Below are positions 25,904-34,076 of a stretch of DNA of 64,000 nt, in pieces (within the stretch, counting starts at the first letter, position 1; every line of letters starts with the position of its first letter). The notes under the pieces are model-generated. The model saw nothing but the letters and a program-made list of their open reading frames with translations. It had not been told where the DNA came from and ran no database searches. This DNA comes from JAGVSR01 sp963708775 (GTDB lineage Bacteria; Pseudomonadota; Alphaproteobacteria; Rhizobiales; Hyphomicrobiaceae). The position numbers were made by a program, and so were the translations under genes. The stretch lies in contig CAVPTI010000001.1 of NCBI GenBank assembly GCA_963708775.1, positions 1 through 64,000 of the forward strand, written 5' to 3'.

Positions 25904-26734
25904 ATGCGCGTTCAGGATGACCATTCCAAGACCGGCCAAGCTTCCAGGATCGGCGTCCTATTGGTTCATGGTCTGTGCGGTTCTCCCACCGAGATGCGCT
26001 TTATCGCCAACGGACTGACGCGTGCGGGATACGTGGTTCGTTGCCCTACGCTTGCCGGCCATTGTGGTACCGAGGCCGATCTCGCGGCAACCTGCTGGCA
26101 GGACTGGTATCGAAGTGCGGAAGCGGCCCTGCTCGAGTTGTCGGAGCAGTGCGAGCAGATTGTCGTCGCCGGGTTATCAACGGGGGCTGTGCTCGGCCTG
26201 ATGTTGGCGGCGCGGCATCCCGAAAAGATTGCGGGTCTCGCCCTTTACTCGCCAACGCTGTGGCTCAATGGACGAGGCGTACCTTGGTACGCCAATCTTT
26301 TCCGCTTGATAACAAGCCGCTGGCTTGCCGGCCTTTTTCGCTTTCCGGTTCCGGCGGACTTCGGGATCAAGGATGAGCGGCTGCGGACTTTCATCACCTG
26401 CGCATTGGCCGTGCCCGGCGCATCTGCCGTGCCGTTCGCGACGCCGGGGGTTGCCGTTCTGGAGCGGCAGCGGCTGGTCAGCGCCGTTTTGCCGGATATC
26501 GCAAAAATCAGGGCGCCCGTGTTGATGCTGCACCCTCGCGAGGACGATTACGCGGACCTCTCGAATGCGGCTTACCTTCAAAAGGCTCTGCGGGGGCCGG
26601 TGGACTTGGTGGTGCTGGAAGATAGCTATCACCTCATCACGGTGGACCGGCAGCGCAATGAGGTTCTCGAGCGGACGCTCGGCTTTCTCAATCAGTTTGC
26701 CGAGCCACGCGTCCGCGCTCGTGCGGCTGCCTGA
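25904..26734 (+). CDS. Alpha/beta hydrolase (carboxylesterase Est30-like)
   Basis: A 276-residue cytoplasmic hydrolase. The oxyanion segment is LLVHGLCGSPTEM, the nucleophile elbow VAGLSTGAVLGL holds Ser in G-x-S-x-G, the acid Asp falls in LMLHPREDDYADL and the catalytic His in EDSYHLITVDRQR. The HGLCGSP-T-M and CPTLAGHC-T features resemble Est30-type carboxylesterases and serine aminopeptidase-like lipases. The substrate is unknown. The ATG at 25904 is preceded by AAGGAG; a GTG immediately in front of it is an alternative start. Transcribed alone as far as I can see. Confidence 0.85.
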   Translation: MRVQDDHSKTGQASRIGVLLVHGLCGSPTEMRFIANGLTRAGYVVRCPTLAGHCGTEADLAATCWQDWYRSAEAALLELSEQCEQIVVAGLSTGAVLGLMLAARHPEKIAGLALYSPTLWLNGRGVPWYANLFRLITSRWLAGLFRFPVPADFGIKDERLRTFITCALAVPGASAVPFATPGVAVLERQRLVSAVLPDIAKIRAPVLMLHPREDDYADLSNAAYLQKALRGPVDLVVLEDSYHLITVDRQRNEVLERTLGFLNQFAEPRVRARAAA

Positions 26735-26891
26735 ATAAGCTAGCAATATCAACGTGTCGTCGAATTCTTCAATCCTGTAACGGGCGGAACAGCCGTTGCG
26801 GTGGCACCGGGGCATATTTCTACCATCGGCGGACGGGAGCAGCAAAGCGTCCCAAAGCGCCCAAGTAAACGCCAGTTTGATGGAGAGTGCC

Positions 26892-27525
26892 ATGACCCGC
26901 AAATTCACCACCGCAGTCGCAGCTACCATCGTCGCCGCCTCGTTGGCCATCACCACCACCGCTGCCGAAGCCGGCCGTGGCGTCGGCCTTGGAATTGGTC
27001 TCGGCGTACTCGCTGTCGGCGCCATGGCGGCTGCCGCCAATCAGGACAAGCAGCGGGCGTATGAGGCCAAGCGCAGCCGAGCCGCCGCTGAAGCTCGTGC
27101 CAGGGCAAGGGCCAAGGCTGAGGCTCAGGCGCGCGCCAAGGCTGAAGCGAAGGCCGAGGCACGAGCCCGTGCAGAAGCCAAGGCCCGGGCTGAAGCGAAG
27201 GCCCGCGCTGTGGCGGAGGCCAAAGCCGAAGCGCGCCTCGCCGCTGCAAAGGAAGCCAAGGTCGCCGCTGCGACTGACACCATGCCGCCGGTCGTGACCG
27301 ACGAGACGCCGCTCGAACTCCGGCGCCGCGACGCTCGTTCCTTCGACAGAGCCGGTTCCGGCTCAGCCTGAAACCGCGACGGCCCAGAGCGATGTTGCTC
27401 CGGCATCCACGAGCACACCCACCAGTGAGACTGAAGCCGTGACAGAATCAGAGTCGACTGAGAAGCCCGGCGAATGCCGCCGCTACATCCCTGCTGTCGG
27501 CGTGACGATCACGGTCGGCTGCTAA
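26892..27525 (+). CDS. Secreted Ala/Lys/Arg/Glu-rich helical protein, one frame break
   Basis: An unrecognised exported protein. Residues 1-27 are a signal peptide (AVAATIVAASLAITTTAAEA, cleavage likely after AEA), then a Gly/Val/Ala hydrophobic stretch (GLGIGLGVLAVGAMAAAA). Residues about 52-130 are an alternating AKAEARARAEAK array that should be a long charged alpha helix. A Pro/Thr/Ser linker follows. The frame breaks between about 27312 and 27325. Removing one base extends the protein through TEPVPAQPE to an ending GECRRYIPAVGVTITVGC, giving 210 residues. That compact tail with two cysteines looks conserved and argues the longer form is real. Function unknown, perhaps an envelope spacer. 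Confidence 0.65.
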
Positions 27526-27582
27526 AACTTCAGAGATCGCGGCGGAGCAGACGCGTTCCGCCGCACACATCTTCATCGAACT

Positions 27583-27610
27583 CCCCGGGTGCTCTGCTCC
27601 CGGGGTTTTT
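27583..27610 (+). terminator. Rho-independent terminator after the Ala-rich gene
   Basis: Stem CCCCGGG (27583-27589) with CCCGGGG (27599-27605), 9-base loop, then TTTTT at 27606-27610. It lies about 60 bp after the repaired stop of the Ala-rich gene, supporting that stop. Confidence 0.8.
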
Positions 27611-27736
27611 CGCGTGTAAGGTTCCGCGGTCGCTCGCATTCGAGTCGCAACCGTGTGCCACGAGGAACAGCGCTGAGGGCGCAAATCAGTCACGGTGCCT
27701 CGAATACCGGACGTCTCGTCTGAAGGAACATGAACC

Positions 27737-28450
27737 ATGGCTGCTGATCGTCCCGTTATCGTCCGCGCGCGCGCGATCACCAAAACAATTGCCACCGGGG
27801 CCGGCGACCTCACGATTCTGAAGGGTGTCGACCTTGATCTTTATCCCGGCGAGCTGACCCTCCTGATGGGGCCATCGGGATCGGGCAAGACGACGTTTCT
27901 TTCGATCCTGGGATGCATTCTCACCGCGACCAGCGGACAGCTCACGATCAACAACGAGGAAGCTGTCGGCAAGACCGCGGAAGGACTGGCGGATCTGCGG
28001 CGCCGGAACATGGGATTCGTGTTCCAGGGCTACAATCTTTTCCCGACGCTGACGGCGCACGAAAATGTGCTGATGGCGCTCGACGTGCGTGGCGCCCGGC
28101 TCAGCGACCCGAACAAGGCTGCGCGCGATGCGTTGATCGGCGTCGGGCTTGGGCACCGCATCGACACCTATCCATCAAAGCTTTCCGGCGGCGAAAAGCA
28201 GCGCGTGGCCATCGCGCGGTCCCTTGCGGGTAATCCGGCGGTCGTCCTTGCGGACGAGCCCACGGCGGCGCTCGACAGCGAGAACGGCAAGGCGGTGATG
28301 GAGTTGCTGGCCCACGTCGGCCAAGACCCCTCGCGCGCCGTGCTCGCCGTGACGCACGACCACCGCACGCTCGGCTATGCCGATCGCATCATTCGCATCG
28401 AAGATGGCCGCATCGTTGCCGACGAGCGGCCGAAGGGCCTGGCGGCCTAA
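27737..28450 (+). CDS. ABC transporter ATPase (DevA/LolD-type)
   Basis: A 237-residue cytoplasmic ATPase with Walker A GPSGSGKTTFLSILG, Q-loop FVFQGYNLFPTL, signature LSGGEKQRVA, Walker B VVLADEPTAALD and H-loop TVTHDHRTLG. The spacing and the phrase ILKGVDLDLYPGELTLLMGPSG place it with the MacB/LolD/DevA group, which drive FtsX-like permeases. A HlyD-type adaptor gene follows 48 bp later. The expected permease (DevC) is not adjacent on either side, which is unusual. The partner is presumably encoded elsewhere. Cargo unknown. Confidence 0.88.
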   Translation: MAADRPVIVRARAITKTIATGAGDLTILKGVDLDLYPGELTLLMGPSGSGKTTFLSILGCILTATSGQLTINNEEAVGKTAEGLADLRRRNMGFVFQGYNLFPTLTAHENVLMALDVRGARLSDPNKAARDALIGVGLGHRIDTYPSKLSGGEKQRVAIARSLAGNPAVVLADEPTAALDSENGKAVMELLAHVGQDPSRAVLAVTHDHRTLGYADRIIRIEDGRIVADERPKGLAA

Positions 28451-28498
28451 TCCGAACCCAAGTTCATTCCAGATCACGACCAGAAGGATGCCCGTGCG

Positions 28499-29524
28499 AT
28501 GAAATTCAATCCTGGACTGTTGGCACTTGCCGGCGTTGCCGCCGTCGGAGCCTATCTCGGGTACGCTCAGTTCACGGGAGCGGATAAGGCGCCGGCACGC
28601 ATGTCACCGGAAGCCGAGATTTTGTGGATCGCGGCGGCTCCCGGACGGGTTGAGCCGAAGTCGGGTGAAATCCGCATCGGCACCGGCATTCTCGGACGCG
28701 TCATCAAAGTGCACGCGGCCGTGGATGAGAAGGTGGAGGAAGGCGAACTGCTCGTGCAGCTCGATGATTCCGAAGCGCGTGCGCGGCTGACGTCAGCGGA
28801 GACGCAAGCGGAAGCGCTGCGGGAAGAGCGCGAAAAGGCGTTCGCATCAGGCCGTGAGGATGTGCGCAAAGCCGAAGACGCCATCTATTCCGCAGAGCGA
28901 GCGGTGACGGGCGCGCGTATCGAACTCGATGGCGCGTTGATCGCCAAGCGCACGTCCGGCGGTTCCGATCAGGCTGTGACGGAGGCGCGTAAGCGTCTGA
29001 CTGAAGCAAACGAGCGACTGGAGCGTGAGCGGCTTGCATTCATCCGGGCTCAGTCAAAATCCAATCTTCCAGCGCCGAGCAGTGCGGAGAGTGCCGTCAG
29101 CGCGGCGCGTACGGAAGTGCGGATGGCAGAGGCGCTGCTCGACAAAACCCGGATCCGGGCGCCGCAAGCGGGAACGATCCTGCAGGTGAATGCGAAATCG
29201 GGCGAGATCGTAGCGCCAAGCCCGGAGAACCCGCTCATCGTGATGGGAGATATGTCGAGCATTCGCGTCAAGGCCGAGGTCGATGAGGGCGACATTTCGA
29301 AGATCAAGGTGGGGCAGAAGATCTTTGTGCGATCCCTCAGTTTTCCTGGCCAGGAATTCGAAGGAACGGTTGCGAGTTTGGCGCCGACGCTGGCTCAGCC
29401 ACGCATCGGGCCGCGCGGACCCAAGCGCGCCAATGATGTCGAAGTGCGTGAGGTCACCATCGACCTTGATAGTTCCTCGCCGCTCTTGCCTGGCATGCGT
29501 GTGGATGCGTTTTTCCGCAAATGA
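28499..29524 (+). CDS. HlyD-family periplasmic adaptor (DevB-like)
   Basis: A 341-residue membrane-fusion protein. An N-terminal anchor (residues 5-22, LLALAGVAAVGAYLGYAQF) is followed by the split lipoyl domain (GRVEPKSGEIRIGTGILGRV ... IRAPQAGTILQVNAKSGEI), a long helical hairpin (about residues 95-210, rich in Ala, Glu and Arg), and a beta-barrel (VKAEVDEGDISKIKVGQ). It ends with MRVDAFFRK. Such adaptors bridge inner-membrane ABC exporters with an outer-membrane channel. It follows the DevA-like ATPase, so both work together. The missing permease is noted separately. Confidence 0.88.
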   Translation: MKFNPGLLALAGVAAVGAYLGYAQFTGADKAPARMSPEAEILWIAAAPGRVEPKSGEIRIGTGILGRVIKVHAAVDEKVEEGELLVQLDDSEARARLTSAETQAEALREEREKAFASGREDVRKAEDAIYSAERAVTGARIELDGALIAKRTSGGSDQAVTEARKRLTEANERLERERLAFIRAQSKSNLPAPSSAESAVSAARTEVRMAEALLDKTRIRAPQAGTILQVNAKSGEIVAPSPENPLIVMGDMSSIRVKAEVDEGDISKIKVGQKIFVRSLSFPGQEFEGTVASLAPTLAQPRIGPRGPKRANDVEVREVTIDLDSSSPLLPGMRVDAFFRK

Positions 29525-29880
29525 TGGCGGCAAAGCGCGAACGGTCGTTCACCATAACGTGTTCGGAATATTGACTGCATCTGACCGGGGCAGAGCCAAA
29601 GCCTTAGTTTTTAATGTCGCAGAGGCCATGGCGACACAGTTTTCGCCTCACAAGAGACGTAGTATCTTCGCTTAGTTCTGTGACGTGCGGAACAGCGGGA
29701 CGTCGTCGTTCAAGGCACGATGCTCCCACGTCTACGTTGAGCAGACATTCTCGGGGAAAAGTTACCCATAGTGGTGGCGATGTTCTTGTCGAATCGCGCC
29801 AGCCTGGCAATGCTATCCCCCCGACGGTTTTGCTTTGGGCGCCGGAACTGCACACCGACTACGGGCACGGAGATCAGATT
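29525..29880. other. Intergenic region after the HlyD gene
   Basis: 356 bp. An open frame from 29614 joins the next gene but its composition (Arg/Ser/His-rich) is unlike a protein, so I treat it as noncoding. No hairpin with a U tract and no convincing promoter pair is visible. Confidence 0.4.
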
Positions 29881-30342
29881 ATGAGTTCTCAGATTGCGGC
29901 AACAGCCTCCGATGCGACAGCACAGCCTGTTTACGGCGCGATCGACCCGACAGACGTGCCCACCGTTGCCGTGCGCGAACTCGCCACCGCGCTAAAGGTC
30001 CTCACCGACGATGTGATGGCGCTCGCGCGGGCCGCTGAATGGAGCGATGAAGACTTCCGTCGCGTCGAACAGTTTTTCTGGCAGCGGTTTCCGCGTGACC
30101 GGCAACGCAAGATTGCGGCGCTCGTGCGCCTGCGCAGCCTGATTGCGGTGTGCAAAGCGCGCCGGATGCAGAAGCTGATCGCCGAGCACGGCACCGCCGC
30201 CGTCCATTCAATTATCGAGGCTGCGGCGTCGATGCGGTTGAACACAAGTTTCGGGTTTAGCCCAGTCAAGGTTTCCTGCATCGTTCTTGATGCGCTCAAG
30301 GACCCTCAAACGGGCTTGCTGCCGGATATCCAGGCCGCCTGA
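29881..30342 (+). CDS. Hypothetical soluble protein
   Basis: A 153-residue protein I do not recognise. After a short variable N-terminus (MSSQIAATASDATAQP) it is predicted to be almost all helical: VAVRELATALKVLTDDVMALAR, EDFRRVEQFFWQRFPRDRQRKIAALVRL, KARRMQKLIAEHGTAAVHSIIEAA. No signal peptide, cysteines or catalytic motifs are visible. Start at 29881 was preferred over in-frame starts up to 29614 because helical coding character begins here. It stands between an exporter adaptor and a tiny membrane reading frame, without obvious operon partners. Confidence 0.55.
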   Translation: MSSQIAATASDATAQPVYGAIDPTDVPTVAVRELATALKVLTDDVMALARAAEWSDEDFRRVEQFFWQRFPRDRQRKIAALVRLRSLIAVCKARRMQKLIAEHGTAAVHSIIEAAASMRLNTSFGFSPVKVSCIVLDALKDPQTGLLPDIQAA

Positions 30343-30397
30343 CTCTCGAGATTTTTCCTGCAATGATCTAACGCGTCATGGGCAACGTTATAGGTCT

Positions 30398-30493
30398 ATG
30401 ACCTATAGCGCCTTGCTCATCGTTACCTATCTTGCCGTGTTCCTCCCGGCACTCGCCGCGCTGGTTTGGGCGATGGGGCGGATGACGGACTGA
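30398..30493 (+). CDS. Possible 31-residue single-helix membrane protein
   Basis: A short frame, MTYSALLIVTYLAVFLP..., consists of one hydrophobic helix (residues 4-26) ending with a polar GRMTD tail. An AGG lies 6 bp before the ATG. Its composition is like known small bacterial membrane proteins, but a chance open frame of this length is possible. It follows the helical hypothetical gene by 55 bp. Confidence 0.35.
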   Translation: MTYSALLIVTYLAVFLPALAALVWAMGRMTD

Positions 30494-30528
30494 CGTCGAT
30501 ACTGCTCGCCTCCACGCAACATCCGCAA

Positions 30529-32790
30529 TCACCGCGCCAACGCCGCCGTTGATTGCTGCCCGTACTTTTTCAGAACAGCCCTGGCTCTTTCGGCGACGGA
30601 GTCTGCAATAGCTGCATGGCCTTCCGCGGTCGGGTGAAATGCACCGGAATAGGTTGCTGCCAGAAGGACCTGGATGCGGGCGAGGCTTTGAAACGCGAGC
30701 GCGCGTGTCGCGACCGAACCGGCGGCGTGGAAGTTGCCGGTCATAAAGGCATCGTTGGGGGTGCGGAACCAGCGCTGGCGCGAGGCGTAGGCGCGAAATG
30801 CCGTGGGGGAGAACGGTTGCCAGTTGTTGTCCACCATGCGCGGCACACGCAGGTCGTCAGCTATCGAAAACGCATTATCCGTGAAGCCTGCGCAGATCCC
30901 GCGACCGACGAACGCGTTGCGATGCGCAGTGGCGAACGACCACCCATGCGTGCGCGCGCCCCGCGCCATCACGCGCTGGAGCTGATCGGCGAGGTCGGAA
31001 CTCGATTTCGCACGCTTCTGACTGAGTGAGAAATCCGCGGCAACCTCCATACCGGCGTTCCCATCCGGGCAGATCCGGCGACCGTCACCCATGACGGCGA
31101 GCGGCGGGTATGCGGTGAGGATCACGCGATCACTCTCTTGCCAAGGCAGGTGGAGAATGCCGTGAATGGCGCGATTGAGCGCCTTGTAGCGCTCGTCGAG
31201 ACGATCGAGCAAAGCCTTCGATTCCATATTGCCGTGGATCTGGCCGAACCAGCCGCCTAGCTGACGCAACGTGCTGTCGTCAGCGAGCACCGTGTTCGCC
31301 ACCAGTCGCGCAAAGCCGATGTCGTTGCCACCGATCGAGACGAGCAGCAGATCGATCTGCCGCGCGAGTTCACGCTTGCATTTCTTCAAGACGAGTCCGC
31401 CGCGCAATTCCGGAATGGTGCCGTTGATATGATAGGCCTCCGGCATATCGATCAAGTCCGCGGTTTCACGACCGCACTGGGCATCGGCCAGAGCTGAAAT
31501 CTGCGACAGATCGGGCGGATTGGGCACCCACTCGTTACCCTTGTAGCGCAGGAAAAGACCCCACGTGACTTCGGCGCCAGAGCAGGAGAGGCCGACGAAG
31601 GTCACCGCTCGATGGGGATCTTCGATTGCGATCTGCAGTGCCGCACGCAGCTGATGCGAGTAAAGCGAACGATGGCAGGCGGTATCCAACCAGCGCGCGC
31701 CTTCCTTATTGAAAATCTTATCGCCGATGCGCTTCCAGTCGCCAACACGGGCCGGCAGACCGGAAAGGCTTGCATCCTTGGCTGAGTAGGACGCGGTGCG
31801 TTCGGGCGAGAACCGCACGGGCACATCGGGATTGCCTTCGCCGGAGCCGAAGCTGTCGCCCATTGCCGCGATGAGAAGGTCGGTCACCTGCACGTCGGTG
31901 CGCGCAATTTCACGGCCGCCGATTTCAACAGTGACACGCGCGCCGGCAGGGTACGGGATCTCGAGCGTGGTTTCCTCAGTACACTTCTGGCGCACAGACT
32001 GGCCACGCTCCCTAGACTTCGACAGCGGCGCGGTGAGCCATGTGCAATCGACGCGCTGGTCCTCGACGCCGGTTAGCTTAAGACGGACTTTGTGGCTCTC
32101 GGGAGCAACGTAGGCGGCACCTTCTCCGCAGTCGTGGCGATTGCGGGCCACGTTCCAGCAGACGTCGTCAATCATCGTGGCGGCCCAACCCTCAGGGTGG
32201 CGCTGACTGAGTTCCTGTTCGGCGGCCAGGATTGGCGTCGCGCGTTTGGCTGCGTCCAGCGACATCCAGGTGGCGCGATGGACTTCCGTATCGGACGCGT
32301 TCTTGAAGAAGCGAAAGGGATTGTCGACCCGCCACTCGATTGCAGCGACCGGGGGCGCGATTTCCGCGGGCGGCGGCATGGTCTCTAGGGGCGGGGCAGC
32401 CGTCGTGGCCGGTGAGAGACCATCAGCCGGTGCGGACGGTGGTGGCGTGTAGGCGTCATCGACGGCAGGAGCCGGGGCGGGCGGAGGTGGCGTGTAGTCA
32501 TCGTTGAGCAGGAGCCGGCGCGGGGTCGGGGGCGCGTAGGCGTCGTTGATGGCGGGAGCCGGGGCGGGCGTCGCGGGCGGGGTGTCGCCGCTGGGTGCGG
32601 GTTGTGGCGGTGAGTAGGCGTCGTTGACAGCGGGAGCTTGGGCGGGCGATTCCGCCGGGGCGTCGAGTGTCGGATTATCCAGGGGCGTGCGTTCGATGAC
32701 GGATGATGGGTCTTGTGCGCTGGCAACGCCCCACGACATCGCCAGTGCCGCGAGCGCCGCACCGCTCAGCCGCCACCACTTGCCCCGCAT
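30529..32790 (-). CDS. Secreted SGNH/GDSL hydrolase with Pro-rich repeat leader
   Basis: A 753-residue exported esterase-like protein. Residues 1-25 are a signal peptide (LAALAMSWGVASAQ). Residues about 30-145 are Pro/Ala-rich with four copies of an (N/D)D(A/D)Y-x-PP motif at about 56, 82, 96 and 111. The SGNH hydrolase domain follows: block I AAMGDSFGSGEG (Ser about 313), block III VSIGGNDIGFARL (Gly and Asn), and block V GAFHPTAEGHAAIA (catalytic Asp/His region, with His near the end). Five or more cysteines in the catalytic part may form disulfides. It probably acts on an acylated envelope polymer or lipid, but the substrate is unknown. It lies 29 bp after the phytoene synthase-like gene. 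Confidence 0.8.
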   Translation of the reverse strand: MRGKWWRLSGAALAALAMSWGVASAQDPSSVIERTPLDNPTLDAPAESPAQAPAVNDAYSPPQPAPSGDTPPATPAPAPAINDAYAPPTPRRLLLNDDYTPPPPAPAPAVDDAYTPPPSAPADGLSPATTAAPPLETMPPPAEIAPPVAAIEWRVDNPFRFFKNASDTEVHRATWMSLDAAKRATPILAAEQELSQRHPEGWAATMIDDVCWNVARNRHDCGEGAAYVAPESHKVRLKLTGVEDQRVDCTWLTAPLSKSRERGQSVRQKCTEETTLEIPYPAGARVTVEIGGREIARTDVQVTDLLIAAMGDSFGSGEGNPDVPVRFSPERTASYSAKDASLSGLPARVGDWKRIGDKIFNKEGARWLDTACHRSLYSHQLRAALQIAIEDPHRAVTFVGLSCSGAEVTWGLFLRYKGNEWVPNPPDLSQISALADAQCGRETADLIDMPEAYHINGTIPELRGGLVLKKCKRELARQIDLLLVSIGGNDIGFARLVANTVLADDSTLRQLGGWFGQIHGNMESKALLDRLDERYKALNRAIHGILHLPWQESDRVILTAYPPLAVMGDGRRICPDGNAGMEVAADFSLSQKRAKSSSDLADQLQRVMARGARTHGWSFATAHRNAFVGRGICAGFTDNAFSIADDLRVPRMVDNNWQPFSPTAFRAYASRQRWFRTPNDAFMTGNFHAAGSVATRALAFQSLARIQVLLAATYSGAFHPTAEGHAAIADSVAERARAVLKKYGQQSTAALAR

Positions 32791-32819
32791 TCGGTCTCTC
32801 CAATTCTATTCGCCGGCCG

Positions 32820-33664
32820 TCAGAAGCGGCCGAGCCGCGCTGCGAGCCAAAGTCTCGTGCTGCGCTCGAGCGGCGAAGGGTCGGCGATGTCCCGCAGAAC
32901 ATCGCGTCCAGGCTGTTGAATCGCCCGTAAATATGGCCCGGCAAGGGCGACGGGCACCATGACGCGCCGGAGATCAGGACTGATGCGCCGTAAGGACGGG
33001 CGAAGCGCGATCCAAGCCGTCGCAGCTTCACTGATGAGGGCCGACATGGCGGCTCGCAAACGGTGTTCATCGACCGCATCTGCATCGCCGGCGATGCCGA
33101 GCCGATGGGCATCGACGAGGATAGCGGCCTTTGGCGAACAAATGAGGCAGCCGGACACACGTTCTCACGAGGCCCAACGTACGAACTGCCGCGTCGAACG
33201 GGGCATCAAGATGATCGTGCGGGACGGCAAGCAGCGCGGCGCGAATGGCAAAGGCCGCTTTTTCGGGTGCCGTGACGTAGGCGTCGAAGGCTTCGGCGGT
33301 CGGGAAAAGGTTCTGCGTAAAGTTCCGCGGCGCGCGCCTCAATGACAGGCGCAATCATTTCAGCCAGCGGCATGGGCAAGCGCGGGTTCAACGCGAGTGC
33401 GGCGTCGGCGACGGGATGGCCGGATCGGGCATCGGAGGCCAACGCATCGCGCCACCATTGCAGCCGGATTTCGCCAAGCGTCGCATCACTCACCTGGAGC
33501 GGGATGCGGGCGAGTTCTCCGAAGACGGCCGCGAGGGTGATGAGATCGCCCCGATAGCGAGGTGGTGGCAAGAGAGCGGCGAGATAATCGTCATAGGCCA
33601 ATTCGCGCGCGGCACGTTCGACTTGCGCCCGCTCGATCGCGGCAGCTGAGGCGGGGGGAGCCAT
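32820..33664 (-). CDS. Squalene/phytoene synthase-family protein, two frame breaks
   Basis: Member of the all-helical prenyl-joining family, in the branch that includes the mitochondrial assembly factor NDUFAF6 (without certain catalytic activity). The first part has ARELAYDDYLAALLPPPRYRGDL and DATLGEIRLQWWRDAL, then after a break at about 33301 the frame continues TAEAFDAYVTAPEKAAFAIRAALL and LVRTCVRLPHLFAKGR, and after another near 33119 it ends with EAATAWIALRPSLRRI ... GPYLRAIQ. Removing one base at each gives 280 codons. The usual Asp-rich motifs of true phytoene synthases are not visible, agreeing with the NDUFAF6-like branch. It lies 3 bp after the Mth938 gene, whose mitochondrial homologue NDUFAF3 is also a complex I assembly factor. 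Confidence 0.8.
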
Positions 33665-33667
33665 CGT

Positions 33668-34045
33668 CTAATCCACTGCGAGGAGCGCTGCGGAAACGTC
33701 GCGTTCCTCGGCCAGCAACACATTGTACGTGCGTGCCGCGGCGCCTGTGTCCATGACTTCCAGCCAAAGTCCTGCGGCACGGAACGCGCTCATGACGTGC
33801 GGATCGGGAAATGCCGGCGAGCGACCGGTGCCTAGCAGGAGAACGCCGCCTGCGGCGCCCTCCTCTTGCAGCACGGGGATGAGGGCCGGCGTCACGTCTG
33901 CGATCGTGGCTGCGTCCCAGCCCAAAATCCCGTTCGGCAAGCACAGGATCGACCCGCGATGGCTCATTCCGGCAAAGCGGAAGCCGCCGTTGCCATAGGC
34001 GTCGATCGGCGCTCGGCCGGGGTAGCGGGGCGTGGTGTCGGGCAT
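33668..34045 (-). CDS. Mth938-like domain protein (NDUFAF3 family)
   Basis: A 125-residue soluble protein. The phrases IDAYGNGGFRFAGMSHRGSILCLPNG and LLLGTGRSPAFP ... GLWLEVMDTGAAARTYNVLLAEER are the signature of the Mth938 family, whose human member NDUFAF3 assists respiratory complex I assembly. No catalytic residues are known. It lies 31 bp after secF and 3 bp before the phytoene synthase-like gene; this sec-Mth938-phytoene synthase order is common in alphaproteobacteria. A role in complex I or membrane protein biogenesis is plausible, but unproven in bacteria. Confidence 0.9.
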   Translation of the reverse strand: MPDTTPRYPGRAPIDAYGNGGFRFAGMSHRGSILCLPNGILGWDAATIADVTPALIPVLQEEGAAGGVLLLGTGRSPAFPDPHVMSAFRAAGLWLEVMDTGAAARTYNVLLAEERDVSAALLAVD

Positions 34046-34076
34046 GGGTCACCCGCCTCGTTGCTCACACTGCCGT

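Noticed and set aside
27050..27290. CRISPR or tandem DNA repeat in the Ala-rich gene
   Set aside because: The repetition is in amino-acid composition (AKAEAR) with varied codons. No constant repeat-spacer spacing exists.
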